Source: Papiliotrema nemorosa (Eukaryota; Basidiomycota; Tremellomycetes; Tremellales; Rhynchogastremaceae). Taken from it: 64,000 nucleotides of DNA. Position numbers and translations under genes: made by a program. Shown here piece by piece: positions 1 to 11,644 of the stretch. The notes beneath the pieces were generated by a model. It was not told the DNA's origin. It made no database searches and was given only the letters and a program-made list of their open reading frames with translations. The DNA is taken from assembly GCA_032158125.1 (NCBI GenBank), contig JASKOT010000031.1, positions 1 to 64,000 on the forward strand. Reading direction: 5' to 3'. How positions within the stretch are numbered: position 1 is the first letter of the stretch; every line of letters starts with the position of its first letter.

Positions 1-5
1 CTTCA

Positions 6-41
6 CCCCCCCCCCCCCGGCCGCCCCCCGCCCCGCCCCCC
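6..41. repeat. C-rich low-complexity tract
   Basis: Almost pure C with a few G at the left edge of the window. It does not show the C5TAA/TTAGGGGG unit known from Cryptococcus telomeres, so I do not call it a telomere. It may be a simple repeat or a contig-edge artefact. Confidence 0.7.
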
Positions 42-781
42 AACCATCCTATGAGTGTGCTGGTTCGGGGGCGAGAATTTCAATAGTGAAAATAAACCTG
101 TCCAACGTTATCAGAGTCTGGGGCGTGACAGACTTCCGCCAGCCAAGTCCGAATAAACCGCTGGCCGGAACGTAACTTTGAAGGGTCACCCTCGAACCTG
201 AATTTGAGAGCCGCGGCGGATAACACTACTAGACTCGCACTAGGTGGTAGATGAGCAATAAGTTGAAGTACGAAGCGCGGGACAGCTATTCTCGTCATCG
301 GCCGTCAAATCTGTTACGAACGCGAGGACGAGTAGCTTTCGAATAGACACCCGCAGGGAAAAAGCAGCTTGCAGATCTTACATTTCGTTTAGAGCCCGTT
401 CGATGACGCTCAGGGTAAAGCTCCTTTGGCCCCCGATCTCAGGACCTCCCCTGCTGATCGTTAGGTGGGTGATCGACGTTGTAACCGACTTCTAGCTTCG
501 ATCACAGAAACCTGCGAACGAGCCAGAAAAGTCGAGTCGGGATCACCTCTCGCTCCCCGAGCCGAATAGAAAGCGAACAATGGCGATAATAATGTACTTT
601 ATGATGCATCGTACTTTGATAGCGTTACAGAGTGTCGCAGCCATCACGGCACGTTCGACCGTCGGCATGGTAGTTCGCTTCAAAAAACACAGGGGGAAAT
701 ACATAGAAGGGTTCATGGGAATCACTTGACGAGGCACCGTACAGTACGATCTGGCGGAAATCTCGCTGCTGTCGTCTTCCA
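42..781. other. Stretch without a recognisable gene
   Basis: Only short open frames occur here on either strand and none resembles a family I know. An open minus-strand frame at 543-782 could be a 3' extension of the small gene upstream of it if an alternative acceptor is used. I see no RNA gene and no repeat other than the C tract. Confidence 0.4.
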
Positions 782-1126
782 TTAGTGATTGACTCCCATG
801 GCGAGCTCTGGTCTATCAGTACCCAGATCAGACCTCATTTCTCATTTTTTCTGCTCACCATGAAGTGTCGAAGACCCCTCGACTCGGTTCCGAGCAAGCC
901 AACCCGTGATAGCCTGCCATAAACTCTCGAATACCCTTCTGTCAGGGTCTGCGTCATCTCTCCCGTCGAATGGTGGGATCTCAGGGGATACGTATCGAAG
1001 CTCGGCAGCGAGTGCAGGTGGTCGAGGGTGGCTGTTCGGACCAAGGATTCCTTGAGGTGTCTCCGTTCCATAGCCCGGCAGTGGACCGTCGAGTTGTACG
1101 TCTTCCTTAGGCGCAAGGTCAGACAT
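782..1126 (-). CDS. Hypothetical protein, small
   Basis: A minus-strand frame from the ATG at 1126 has an ordinary amino-acid mix with Pro-rich and charged stretches, and near its C-terminus an amphipathic segment (ESLWQAITGWLARN). After the residues STLH a good donor (GTGAGC) is followed by a TACTGAT branch site and an acceptor. Splicing there gives a short tail ending in VNH and a stop at 782-784. A slightly later acceptor would instead run into the open frame down to 543. No family is recognised. It lies downstream of the LDAH-like gene on the same strand with about 230 nt between them. Both the existence and the end of this gene are uncertain. Confidence 0.35.
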
Positions 1127-1357
1127 TGAGGAATGCTGTATTGTGCGATAATAGGTAGCTCTGCATGCGCCGTATTGTCCTGCCACAAACATGTCTTATA
1201 GAAGTTGAGGCTACCTCGAATCAAAGGATAGACCACGACCAAGCAGGGGGCATTTGATCAAAAGAGATCAACCAGGCTCCCACAATCGTGGCATTCAAGA
1301 CCAAGCTACCGTGTTCTGGAAGCGCGGTAGGATCGTGCTCATGTTGATCCATCTTGA

Positions 1358-2450
1358 TCACACTTGAGGGTTCTTGGTGATCCAGTTTGCGACAACTCTA
1401 GCTACAATTTCCGAATGCTCGTCGCCTGACACATCAGCCAGAATTCACATTATATGGAGTCAGGCTCACTTAGACAAAAAGCGTGTGGGATACCCTTCAA
1501 TGACCTCGCCCGCGTACTATTCGGACCACCCAAACATTCCTGCACCATCGGTCCCTCCCGACCCACCCAGCCATCCAAATTGCCAGAAGACCATGCACCG
1601 TACAGGCCCTTGGTCGAATCTTCCTTGTTCTGAGAGGAGAACCATTCCAAATCAGGCTCACGTATCAGATCCATCTCCGACTTTGACAGTTCCAATGCAT
1701 GTCGAATAGTCTCGGGCGATCGTAGTAGAGACAAAGTTGTCGGAGGGAAGGAGGTCCATGGTAGGATTGGTCCTAGGTATGAAGAAAGAGTGGGTAGTAA
1801 GGTCCGCATCGGGCGGTGAAACATGGGCTATGTATCAGTACAAGACCACATTCAGACGACGTCTATTCACCCAAAGGGTACGACCGTTCCAGGTATCTGC
1901 TATCCAGCCTACAGTGGGGAAAAGCATATAGCCTGCTTGAATGTCGTCAGGGAGTTTCTTCATCAATTCGCAGAGAAACCAAGATCCGACAGAGTGACCC
2001 ATCAAGCTCAAGTGAGGATCTTGCCGGCGTGCTTTGCCATCCTCTCGGGCCCACGAATCGAGATGCGACCGAAGCCCCTTCACCAGATCAACCTTTGCTT
2101 CGAGTTGAGCGGGCAGGTCGAGTGGTATGTCGGGGCATTTGAGGTTGGGCGTGTGGCCTACATGCGAGGTGGATATGATAGCGTGAGAAGGCGGTAAGAG
2201 GTTGTGCAGATGGGTCAGAAACGGGATGTAGTAGTTGAGGAGACCAGGGTTACCTGCGTCTTCAGCTGTATTCATGCCATTCTGATCGCTTACCCAGTAT
2301 GAAAAGGGTCAGGTGAGATGGGCAGCTTGATTGGGATTCCTTCCTTGGCCAATAATGCAGGGCGACTTCCGCTGCGCCAGCCTTAAGGTCATGAGTAAAA
2401 GTCGTTTCGACCGGCAAGCTGATAGGCGAGGCCTGGCGAAGAAAGTCCAT
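1358..2450 (-). CDS. LDAH-like lipid-droplet-associated serine hydrolase
   Basis: Four exons (2450-2294, 2253-1871, 1827-1470, 1425-1358) join in frame to a 321-residue protein. Exon 1 ends in FILG and exon 2 continues NPGLLNYY, giving the 'GNPG' oxyanion-loop motif of the LDAH/UPF0554 alpha/beta-hydrolases. The nucleophile elbow is GHSVGSWF. The 'KSEMDLIREPD' segment and 'GIPHAF', with the likely catalytic histidine, follow in exons 3-4, and the C-terminal helix is AWIVAN-like (VVANWITKNPQV). All introns are 40-56 nt with good GT/AG ends. LDAH proteins bind lipid droplets and influence sterol-ester or neutral-lipid turnover; the exact substrate is unsettled in the family. It is divergent from RAD5, sharing a 335-bp intergenic region. 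Family assignment is firm; enzyme activity is inferred. Confidence 0.88.
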
Positions 2451-2785
2451 CCTGCTTCAGCTCGTCAACGTCCAAAACAACCGAGCTAGGCTAAGCAGTC
2501 CAGCTCAGCCTTGATGCCTGCTTCCCTCGACAAGTCTTCTTCGACAGTAGCCGGGTTCGACTGTGCATACACCTTGCTGCTGCTCGTCGTCGATATGCTG
2601 GTGAATGATTTCGATTGAGCGGGACTCGCCGTCCGCCTCCCTTTTCATTCTCGGTTGACTGGACCGACCCCTTCGCGCAAAAAGATGAGATCACTCGGAG
2701 ACGCGTCCGACTGGTCATTCACCATCCACTACATCTTCGACGGGCAGCGACTCGGACAATCGATCTGTGGAAGGTCTGTCCAAAC
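2451..2785. promoter_or_regulatory. Divergent intergenic region, LDAH-like / RAD5
   Basis: A 335-bp gap between two diverging start codons must hold both promoters. An in-frame ATG upstream of RAD5 at 2615 exists but the residues it would add look non-coding. I see no clear TATA box or named operator. Confidence 0.4.
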
Positions 2786-5700
2786 ATGAGCGATGATCCG
2801 CCATCCTCCCCAAAGCCAAGATCCGAGCCGGATCTCTTCTTCCCTTCTTCCGATTCAGAAGACGATGATGTCGCACCCCCGCCTTCCTCCTCTACCCTTG
2901 TGAACGCAGCTCCTGCCATTGTCTCATCCTCCGACTTCGGGAGCTCGACTACAAAGCTGAACGGCTCATCGACGGCCGGCCGACATGCCTCGTCATCGCC
3001 AGACATCGTGCCTGTCGGAGGACCGAGTCATCTCACTCCACCCATCGCTTCGTCTTCCCGGAAACGCCCCACTCCGTCTCGTACACCATCGAGTACCGTC
3101 CCTCCTGGGTTCAGTATTGGATATCTGGGAGAATTCGTCTGTGAAGGGTGGTCATTGTCCAAAGGCAAGGGCTATTGTTCTCCTGGATCGAAGGTGATCT
3201 TCGAACGACCAAAAACGGCCAAAGCGGTCGAAGACGATTCGAAGGCCATTGCAAGGAGTAAGGAGAAGATCGGACCTGCGAGGCTGGTCAATGGTAAAAT
3301 GGTAAATGCCAAGGGGAAGCCGGTGACCGGGAAGCAGATGACTCTGGGCTCGATGGGTATGGCCAAAAAGGGTGCAGCACCGGTAAGTCTAGGGATCAGC
3401 TCAATCGGTGAAGGAATTGAGATTTCAGCCTGTCAAGAAGGGCCCGTTGAAAGCTGTCGTCGATCAAATCATCAGGTTCAGGTAGGTCTACCCCTTTTCA
3501 ATTGCTTTGACAATGGCTGATTTGGCAGAAATGAACGAGGCTTTGGTGAGTTTTAGCTGCTTCAACTTTCCGGTCAGTTCAGCTGAATGGGATTTCTTTT
3601 CTCATCGCAGAGGGTAAGACTTTTTCCTTCCATCTTGATAAAGCTAATGACCGAAGTCGGACGATTATCAGTGGGCGAAGCCAATTTCTTGGTGCATCTC
3701 CTGGATACCGGTATCAGTGAGTGAAGCGCGTTGACCTCCCCACGTAAGCTTATCATCAGTATCGCTCAGCGGCACGGTCATTGACTGTCCGGAAAATCTT
3801 TCGACTGGTGCCACAATACTGCTCAATATCAAAGTCTACCTCACGAGGCAAGCGTTCGAAAAGGTGGAAAAGGATGGTCGAGGTGAAAATGGCACGTTTT
3901 GGCAAGAGCAGCAGGAGACCGTGGAAGAAGAAGCCATGCGGAAGAGGAAGGACGCGCTGGGATCTCTATTCAGTGCGTAACATGTCTGACACCATGCTGA
4001 TAACAGGTCGGATCGGAGTCAAGCCCCTCGTATCAAACGCACTGTTAATGGCGCAGAAGAAAAACGGGCAAGCTGCCGAAATCAACGAGGCTTCCTTGAA
4101 GCATTTCCCGCCCTCCGAAGCACAAGCCTCTTCGAGCAGGAGACGTAGTGTCAGCCCCTCCAAAGATAGCACGTCTTCTGGTGGAAAGGGAAAAGGAAAG
4201 GCTTCGGCAAAGAACAGCGATGACGAGGAAGACGAAGACAGCGGTGATGAAGCGGAAAAGCTAGACGAAGCGCAGATGAACGAGATCGATACGATATACA
4301 GAAAGTGAGTGCTGTTGCAATGGGTGTAGATGATGTCGTTGACATGGTAGAGCACAGATGAGCGATCATAAGCTGGAGGAGATGGACCCACCGAATACTT
4401 TCCTCTACACCCTACGACCGTACCAGAAGCAAGCTTTGACCTGGATGAATGGAAGGGAGACCGGAGACTCGTCCGTCAGAGATCAAAGCTTGCATCCGCT
4501 CTGGGAAGAGTAAGCCGACAACCCACGACGTGAGTCTCGCTCATGATACAGGTATGCCTTCAAGCATGAGCGTGGACCGGATGAACCTATTCTCATCGAG
4601 GACGACGATGACTTTATCGATCCCAGTCGTAAATTCTACTGGAATCCATACAGTGGGGAACTTAGCATGACTTTCCCCACTTCTAATACCAAGTCCAAAG
4701 GCGGAATCCTTGCCGATGCTATGGGTATGTACGATGCTACTTGTTCGACGTTCACTAACAACCAGGAATGGGTAAAACATGTATGATGGCTTCCCTGATA
4801 CATCTCAATCGTGAAGGCGACCTGATTGAGTCATCGTCGACCCCGCCCATTGAAGAGGAACCCGCTCTGAAGCGGCCCAAATTTAAGCAAGTCACCTTGT
4901 CAAATCAATGGCGAGCGATTCCGACAGCACCAAAGACACCTACTGAAGCACCGAAGGCGACATTGGTGGTCTGTCCGGTCTCATTGGCTGCGCAATGGCA
5001 TGAAGAGTTGGGCAAAATGTCGGACAAGGGAACAATCACCAGCTTCTTGTGGTATGGAAACGATCGGACCGATATCGATAGATTATTGGCGCAAGAGGGA
5101 AAGAAGAAAGTGGACGTCCTGATTACCAGTTATGGGACCTTGACCAGCGAATTTGCAAAATGGAGGAAGAACAAGGACAAACCTTCGTACGAGGGAGGCA
5201 GTATATACGATCGTAAGTGCCTGAACACCGCCAATGTTCTGCTCACAGTAAGATGAATTCCTGCGGATCGTTCTAGATGAAGCGCACAACATCAAAAATA
5301 GAACAGCGTTGGTGTCCAAGGCATGCTACGAATTGAAGGGACAGCGAAGATGGGCTCTTACAGGTGAGATTGACTCGTTTGAGCTGTTGGTCTGACAACA
5401 GGGACGCCGATTGTAAACCGCCTGGATGACCTGTACTCGTTATTGTAGGTCGCCTGAATGCCAACGGAGATCAGCTGATATCGTAGACATTTCCTGCGCT
5501 TAGAGCCATGGGGTCACTATTCCTTCTTCCGAAGGTGAGACGCCGTGGCTCAATGTGTGATCTAGAGCTGATCGGATAGCTTCGTCACCGTGCCTTTCCT
5601 CAATCAGGACCCAAAAGCGCTCAATGTGGTCCAGTACATCCTCGAGTCTTGCTTGTTGCGACGAGAAAAAACAATGAGAGACAAAGATGGTCGACTCATT

Positions 5701-7228
5701 GTGGATCTACCACCGAAGACTGTACGTCCTGTGACGGACGGCCGTACTGATGCTCTCAGGTCGACGTGCAAGTCCTGGATTTCTCCCGACCGGAGCGACA
5801 GATTTACAAGCATCTCGAGGATCGAGCCAAAAGGCGTTTCATTCAGCTGGATGCAGAGGGTCGTGCAATGTCGAACTATACATCTATCTTGGCTATGCTT
5901 ATGAAGTAAGGCTCGCGACCTTGCATAAGATCAACGCTGACAAAGACAGGCTGCGACAATGCGTCGACCATCCGCTACTTGTACTTGGCAAGGGCGCCAA
6001 CGAAGCGGAGGATACGAAAAAGCTGCTTGATGCGGAGAACGGGGACGAGAAAGAGTCTTTGAAAGACATGATAGCTGCGTTTGCGGGTGGAAAACCGGAC
6101 GGGGAGAATGGGGATGCGGCCAACGGAGATTCGGCATATGCGCTGCAGGTCTTAAAGGAGCTCGGTGAAGCAGAGCAGGAATCAGAGTGCTTCATTTGCA
6201 CGGGCGAGATTTTTGACGAAGTCTTGTTGCCTTGCTACCATCGAGGGTGAGTCAACACCTGCAAGTCCCTATGATGGCTGACAGGACAGGTGCCAGGATT
6301 GCATTGTAAACTTCATCGGCTCGTGTGAGGATCAGAACAAACCTGCCAAGTGCCCTGTATGTGATCAAGGGCCTATTGCATTGTCGGATTTACGATCGGT
6401 ACAACGACGGAGAAAACGGCTCAACCCCTTGACAGGTAGAATGGAGGAGGGTGATGCGGCAGTGACTATCGGTAAAGTCGACCTCGTTTCAAGTACCAAA
6501 CTTCGAGCGCTCGTGCGCAAGCTGGAAGCCACCAGAGCGGAAGAGCCAGAGTTCAAAGCTCTAGTATTCTCTCAATTCACCTCTTTCCTGGGTAAGTTCA
6601 AACGAAACCCGCAATACCGAAAACTGACTCGCAGATCTCATCGAGCCCATCTTGACCAAAGCTGGAATCAAATGGCTGTAAGTTGGGATTACGCCCCTTT
6701 GAATGTACAGGCTGACGATGATAGGCGGTTTGACGGATCGATGAGTCAAGCACAGAGAGCTGCCACAGTAGACGAGTTCAGCAAGAAGTCAAAGGAGCCG
6801 GTGATACTCCTCATCTCGCTCAAAGCAGGAGGTGTAGGTCTGAACTTGTAAGTCGCGTCTTTACACTCTCAGTCAAGCGGTTGACGTGCTCCCAGGACCA
6901 TGGCGAATCACGTTTTCATGATGGACACGTGGTGGAACGAAGCCATTGAACAGCAAGCCATAGATCGGGTTCATCGTTTGGGTCAGAACAAGCCTGTATT
7001 CGTCACCCGTTACATTATCAAGGGCACAGTTGGTAAGCAAGTCCATCACCTCGCAAAGCCGCGTTGACCGTGTCAGAAAAGCGGATCATGAAGATCCAAC
7101 GGTCAAAGACGGCCTTGGTCAATGCTTCATTGTCTGGAGGTGCTCAGCGAGACAAGAGCGCTTCATTGGCGGATATCAAGAAGATATTCGGATTGGATGA
7201 AGAAGACAGTGAGGAAGAGGTATACTAG
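2786..7228 (+). CDS. RAD5: RAD5-type DNA helicase / ubiquitin ligase
   Basis: A SNF2-family protein split by many short introns. Order: an acidic, Ser/Pro-rich N-terminus; a HIRAN domain ([18 protein letters not shown], near residue 120); a helicase N-lobe with Walker [14 protein letters not shown] assembled across an intron near 4780, a '[13 protein letters not shown]' motif and the DEAH box (VLDEAHNIK); an embedded C3HC4 RING finger ([11 protein letters not shown] ... CQDC ... CPVC, 6190-6370); and a C-lobe with FSQFTSFL and DRVHRLGQ. This HIRAN-helicase-RING order is diagnostic for Rad5/HLTF, which poly-ubiquitinates PCNA at Lys164 with Mms2-Ubc13 and reverses stalled forks in the nucleus. 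The start at 2786 begins [11 protein letters not shown]; the stop is 7226-7228 after an acidic tail. No key motif is missing. Confidence 0.95.
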
Positions 7229-7507
7229 CGTGCAAAACCATGCAATGCAACAAGAATGCCAATGACTGCAGCCATGATTTCGTCTCGCTCTCTTCGGGCT
7301 GTCGTGATCTTGCAGCACACTGCCCGATTGAGATCTGTACAGCTTGGATAGCTGCAGACTATTGGCCCATGGGATCATACAATCGTTGTCAAGAGACATC
7401 GAGGGAGAGTAGAGACGGAATCAAAAATGTCCACCGTCATCTTCGAGAGAGCCAGATGGTATTATGAGCGTAGCAAGTCGACTCTAATCGTCAACAACAG
7501 GCACAAT

Positions 7508-10035
7508 ATGGCTACAAACAGGGGGCCGCCGGGTCCTCCACCAGGCGTACCACCAGGCGCTTCCGGGATTCGACCTCCAGGTCCACCGCCCGGAGCTCCC
7601 CTGGGTCATCAGCCGTTCTATCCACCTCCCATGCAGCCCGGACTGTATCCTCCTGGACCTCCAGGTGGGATGCCCAATTTCCCACCTCCTCTACCGCCAG
7701 GATGGAGCGAGCATCTAGGTATGAAAGGTCTCTGTTTGACGTTAATGGACGATGCTGATGTGGTAGCTCCTGACAAGGTTACAAAATATTACTACAACTC
7801 TAATACCAAACAGTCTACATACACACGACCTACCTTCAACCCCATCGCTTCGTCCTCCGCTACCCCTTCTGAGCCGAAGAAGAAGAAAGAGAAACCTAAG
7901 CAAAAGGTGGCGATACCGGGTACGACCTGGCAGCGAGTCACGACTAGCGAAGGGAATGTGTTTTACTTTGAAAAAGCGACTAAGCGGTCCGAGTGGACCA
8001 TCCCGGATGAGATCAAGGATGCGGTGGAGGCTTTCGATCGGGAAGAAGAGGAGAAGAAACAGAGAGAGGAACAAGAAGAGAAAGAGAGGGTAGAGAGGGA
8101 AAGGTTGGAACGGTTGAAAGAGAGGGAGAGGATAAGATTGGAAGTGGAAGAGGAACGAGCGAAGAAACGAAAGGCGACCCATGAGAATGGGGATAGTGCC
8201 AAGAAGCTTAGGACTGAGGTCAGTGGGGATGATGGTAAAGTAAAGAAGGATGGGGAGGATGGAGAGGAAGGGGAAGGAGAAGATGGAGCGTACGCACCGG
8301 CTGATGAGGATGATGAGGATGCTTGGCAGAGAGCTGTCGCGGCGGAATTTGCGGAACAAGATGCAAAGGCCAAAGAAGAGGAAGAGGAGCAAAAGGAAAA
8401 AGTCAAAGATACCGAGGCGGAAGCTGCGAAAAAGATCTTTGCCGTACCGGAAAAGGTCAACGTGTCACTGGAAGAAGGCAGGGCGCTGTTCAAGGTGTGT
8501 AAAGCGACTCCCGGGCTGGTGGTAGTTGATCATTAGGCTCTTCTCATTGAGAAAGACATCTCGCCCTTTGCACCTTGGGACCAGTCGTTACCTCTCTTCA
8601 TCACGGATCCACGATATGTGTTGCTGTCTTCCGAAAAGGATAGAAGAGAAGTGTACGAGGAGTACTGCAGAGATGTGGGCCGAGCGAGACGACTCAACAA
8701 GGGTCCCTCTGTCGTAGCCGAATCGTCCAAGAAAGTCGACCCGGAACGGGAATTCAAAGCTCTGATGCGAGAAGAAGTCACGAGCACCAGGACTCGGTGG
8801 GAAGATTTCAAGAGAAAGTTTAAAAAGGACAGACGGTTCTACTCATTCGGGAGGGACGACAGGGAGAGGGAAAAGGGATTCAAGACTCATCTTCGGGAAT
8901 TGGGAGAGAGAAAACGGGCGGATGCTCAACGTGCAGAAACCGACTTTTTCGATCTACTCAAAGAGGTCGAGTCTGTCTCGCCCGACAGCAAATGGGCAGA
9001 AGTCAAACGTGGAATCTCCAACGATCCGAGATACGATGCTGTCGGTAGTAGCTCGTTAAGGGAGGAGTTGTTCAATACCTACTTGGGCAAATTGGGCAGT
9101 GTGATCAAGGACGAAACACCCGAACAAGCTGCCGAGAGGAAAGCGAGGGAAAAGAGGGAAAAGGCCGAGCAGAGTTTACGAGAACGTGAGGCTCAAGTGA
9201 GGGAGGAAAAGGGTAGGGTGGAACGTGAAGTTGGCAAGAGTAAGGCTGGGGCAGGTAGAGAAGAAGGAGAAAGGCTGTATGGTACGCTCCTGGTGGATCA
9301 GGTTCGGGATCCAGAGGTGGGTCGAGCAGAATGTTAGCCAGCAGGCGTGTGCTGACGTGCAGATCTCATGGAACGATGCTCTGCAGTTCCTGCAGGTCGA
9401 TCCGAGATTCAACCACCCATCGTTGTCTCCCTTTGACAAGCAGCGTCTATTCAACGATCACATGGCCCGGCTCTCCTCCAAACGCTCTGGTGCTCTGAAT
9501 AGCTTGTTCGAGGCGAACACTCCAGATTTGCAAACTTCTTTCGACAAGGTCTACCCTGCTATTGTCGAAGACCCGATCGTCAAGCGACTCGACCTCTCGC
9601 CTTCAGCTTTGGAGGACCGATGGAATGCCTGGAAACGGACCAAAGACGCTTCGGCCCGACAAGCCTTCGACGAGTTGTTGGGTGAGAATAGCTTTGTAGA
9701 GTTTTGGGGCAAAATGAGGAAGAAGGTCTTAGATGCCAAAGCGCTAGAAATAAAGGAAGAGGACGAAATGGAAGAAGGGGAAGGGATGGGTGAAGGTGGA
9801 TCGGCAGATTTGACGGCTATGGGAAGACAGATTGATTTGGAAGAGATCAAATCGGTCCTCAGGAGGGATAAGAGGTATAGACAATTTGACCATATCCCCG
9901 ATCAAAGGGAACAGTGGTTGAGGGTGAGCCAAAGAGCGCTGCGGTGGGAATGAAGCTGACGACCAGGACTATCTCGAGAAGCTCGATGCTGCTTCTGGGT
10001 CAAAGACGGTACACAATGTGGGTGGAATGAGGTAA
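7508..10035 (+). CDS. TCERG1/Dre4-like WW and FF domain protein
   Basis: The N-terminus is a Gly/Pro-rich low-complexity segment, followed by one WW domain (LPPGWSEHL ... YYYNSNTKQSTYTRP, completed across an intron at 7718-7766) and a second (GTTWQRV ... YFEKATKRSEW). A long Glu/Lys/Arg coiled-coil stretch separates these from a run of FF repeats (for example FAPWDQSLPLFITDPRY, TRWEDFKRKFKKDRRF, SWNDALQFLQVDPRF, and a last one near VLRRDKRYRQF). This matches TCERG1 (CA150) in animals and Dre4 in fission yeast, which couple RNA polymerase II elongation to splicing. Prp40 is an alternative, but the spacing and the 'DPRY' FF repeats favour TCERG1. An in-frame ATG at 7427 could extend the N-terminus. 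It converges on the ZCCHC8-like gene with 98 bp between stops. Confidence 0.82.
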
Positions 10036-10133
10036 ATTTGCATGCAGGGAGATTACTGGTATGAAATGTTTACACGCACAATGCCAGATATCGTTTGATG
10101 TGTGGCCATTTCGAGCTTCGCATCGTGCATTCG

Positions 10134-11627
10134 TCACAGTCGGCGAGCGACGGGGAAGGGGAACGGATGTGTAGGATCAAAGGGTCGGAGACGAACAGAG
10201 GAGAATACATCTGTATCGTATTCCGCCCATCTTGTTCTTGGTGGTGGTCTGTCGTATGCTCGCGGAGGCGCGAGCTCCCACCATCGCCTGTAAGGTCTAT
10301 CTATCGGAGGCGGCGGAGGCGGAGGCTCATTCGGATCTGGGGGAGGTGGTGGTGGTGGTGGTGGTGGCGTTTCTGCATTGGCGTGTTCCGGTACCAGGGG
10401 ATGAGGCAGAGAGTCCTGGTCTCCGTACACAATCAGATCGTCTTCGCCATCACTTGCATCTTCGAGTTGTTCCTTCAAAGGCTCCAGCTGGATTCGTCGG
10501 ATCGCTTCTTGCACCGGATCTTTGGATCAGCCATGTTCACCCATTGCCCTTTGCAGAAAAGCGCTTGCTCACCTTTTGAAGCTATCCAGCCAGGGGGATA
10601 GCCCCATTTTATGATCCAGATGTACCACGGCATCTCCTTCTTGTTCCTCTGCACACGCAACCGTAATCTATCCTCTGCTCGTCTATACCGCTCCGTCTCA
10701 TCTTCGCCGTCTTCGAAAATACCCTCGACATCTGGCTCGACCCAGAACACCGCATCGAGAAGCTGCTCACTTGGCTGTCCAGCTTTCGTAAATCGTCGAG
10801 CGAGTTTGAGGCGTCGCTCTTTGTCGTCGGTTGTGCATTCATAGCTGTCGAGGTAAGGCCGATGATGAAGGGGCATGGTCCGCTCGTCGATTTCTTTCTG
10901 ACGGGCAAAGGCGATTCGCGCGGAAGCAATGTTACTGTGATTGCGTGGTAAAGGGCATTCGGCTAGTTGATGTGACAAGTCACCGCAGTTCCAGCAAGCA
11001 CGGTTCGACCTGATATGAGCTTAAAATTAGGCAGCTCGGTAGGTCTACTCACATTCTGGAAGAGGACGCTTTGCTCGGTGTAGATATCCCAGTGGTGTCG
11101 TCCACGGTTAAATTGGGTAGCGAAGTGTAAAGAACTTCCGAATCACCTTCGATGACACCCCACTGGGGAGTTACATCTGCTTCCCAAGACACATCGGTAG
11201 CGCCGTTGTTCACGTCTTCCATAAGCGTCGTGTCCAAGCCCACGGGCCGATCACTGAAGTGGGCAAAAGTCGATTCGAGAATCTGGATGTACAAGTCTTC
11301 CGCTTCAATAGTTAAAGGCAGCTCGAGATCGTTTTCGTCATTGTCGAGGGAGAAGTATCCTCGACCAAGAGCACTCCTCCATGGTGGGATCACCTGTGTC
11401 GATCTGGTATCTTCTATCCGCCTTCTTTTCCGTGGGATCGGGGATGAACGAGGGCCTGAGGCTATAGGTGGACTCAGAGATGGTCCCGGGGACGGCCTTG
11501 ATAGTCCAGGCAAGATCGATCGGTATGGCTTGAAACTAGCCTCGGGCGTTCTTGAGCCAGCTCCTTCGCCTGCATCCTCCTCCAGCTCTGTGTCCGACTC
11601 CATATCCGACTCCATCTCCATATCCAT
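10134..11627 (-). CDS. ZCCHC8-like zinc-knuckle / PSP-domain protein
   Basis: Three exons. The N-terminal part is very acidic with a Met/Asp/Glu repeat, then disordered and Ser/Pro-rich. An intron near 11010-11055 joins SSSRM to SNRACWNCGDLSHQLAEC, a CCHC zinc knuckle (CX2CX4HX4C). The segment after it ends in WYIWIIKWGYPPGWI, the PSP signature. The C-terminus carries two runs of about ten and seven prolines. CCHC followed by PSP is the layout of ZCCHC8, the scaffold of the nuclear exosome targeting (NEXT) complex with MTR4 and an RBM7-like protein. The start at 11627 lies 17 bp below the stop of the upstream glutaredoxin-like gene. An in-frame ATG at 11708 would overlap that gene's coding end. 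Confidence 0.75.
10345..10365 (+). repeat. GGT trinucleotide run encoding poly-proline on the minus strand
   Basis: Seven perfect GGT units on the + strand, read as Pro codons of the ZCCHC8-like protein. It is a simple coding microsatellite and a likely site of length polymorphism. Confidence 0.85.
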
Positions 11628-11644
11628 ATTTTCCCCATCATCGC

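Noticed and set aside
6..41. C-rich tract as a telomere
   Set aside because: No regular CCCCCTAA unit; only C with scattered G.
7742..8392. 216-codon minus-strand open frame rich in Leu and Phe
   Set aside because: It is the shadow of the Glu/Lys/Arg coiled-coil part of the TCERG1-like gene; antisense of GAR/AAG codons gives Leu/Phe/Ser runs.
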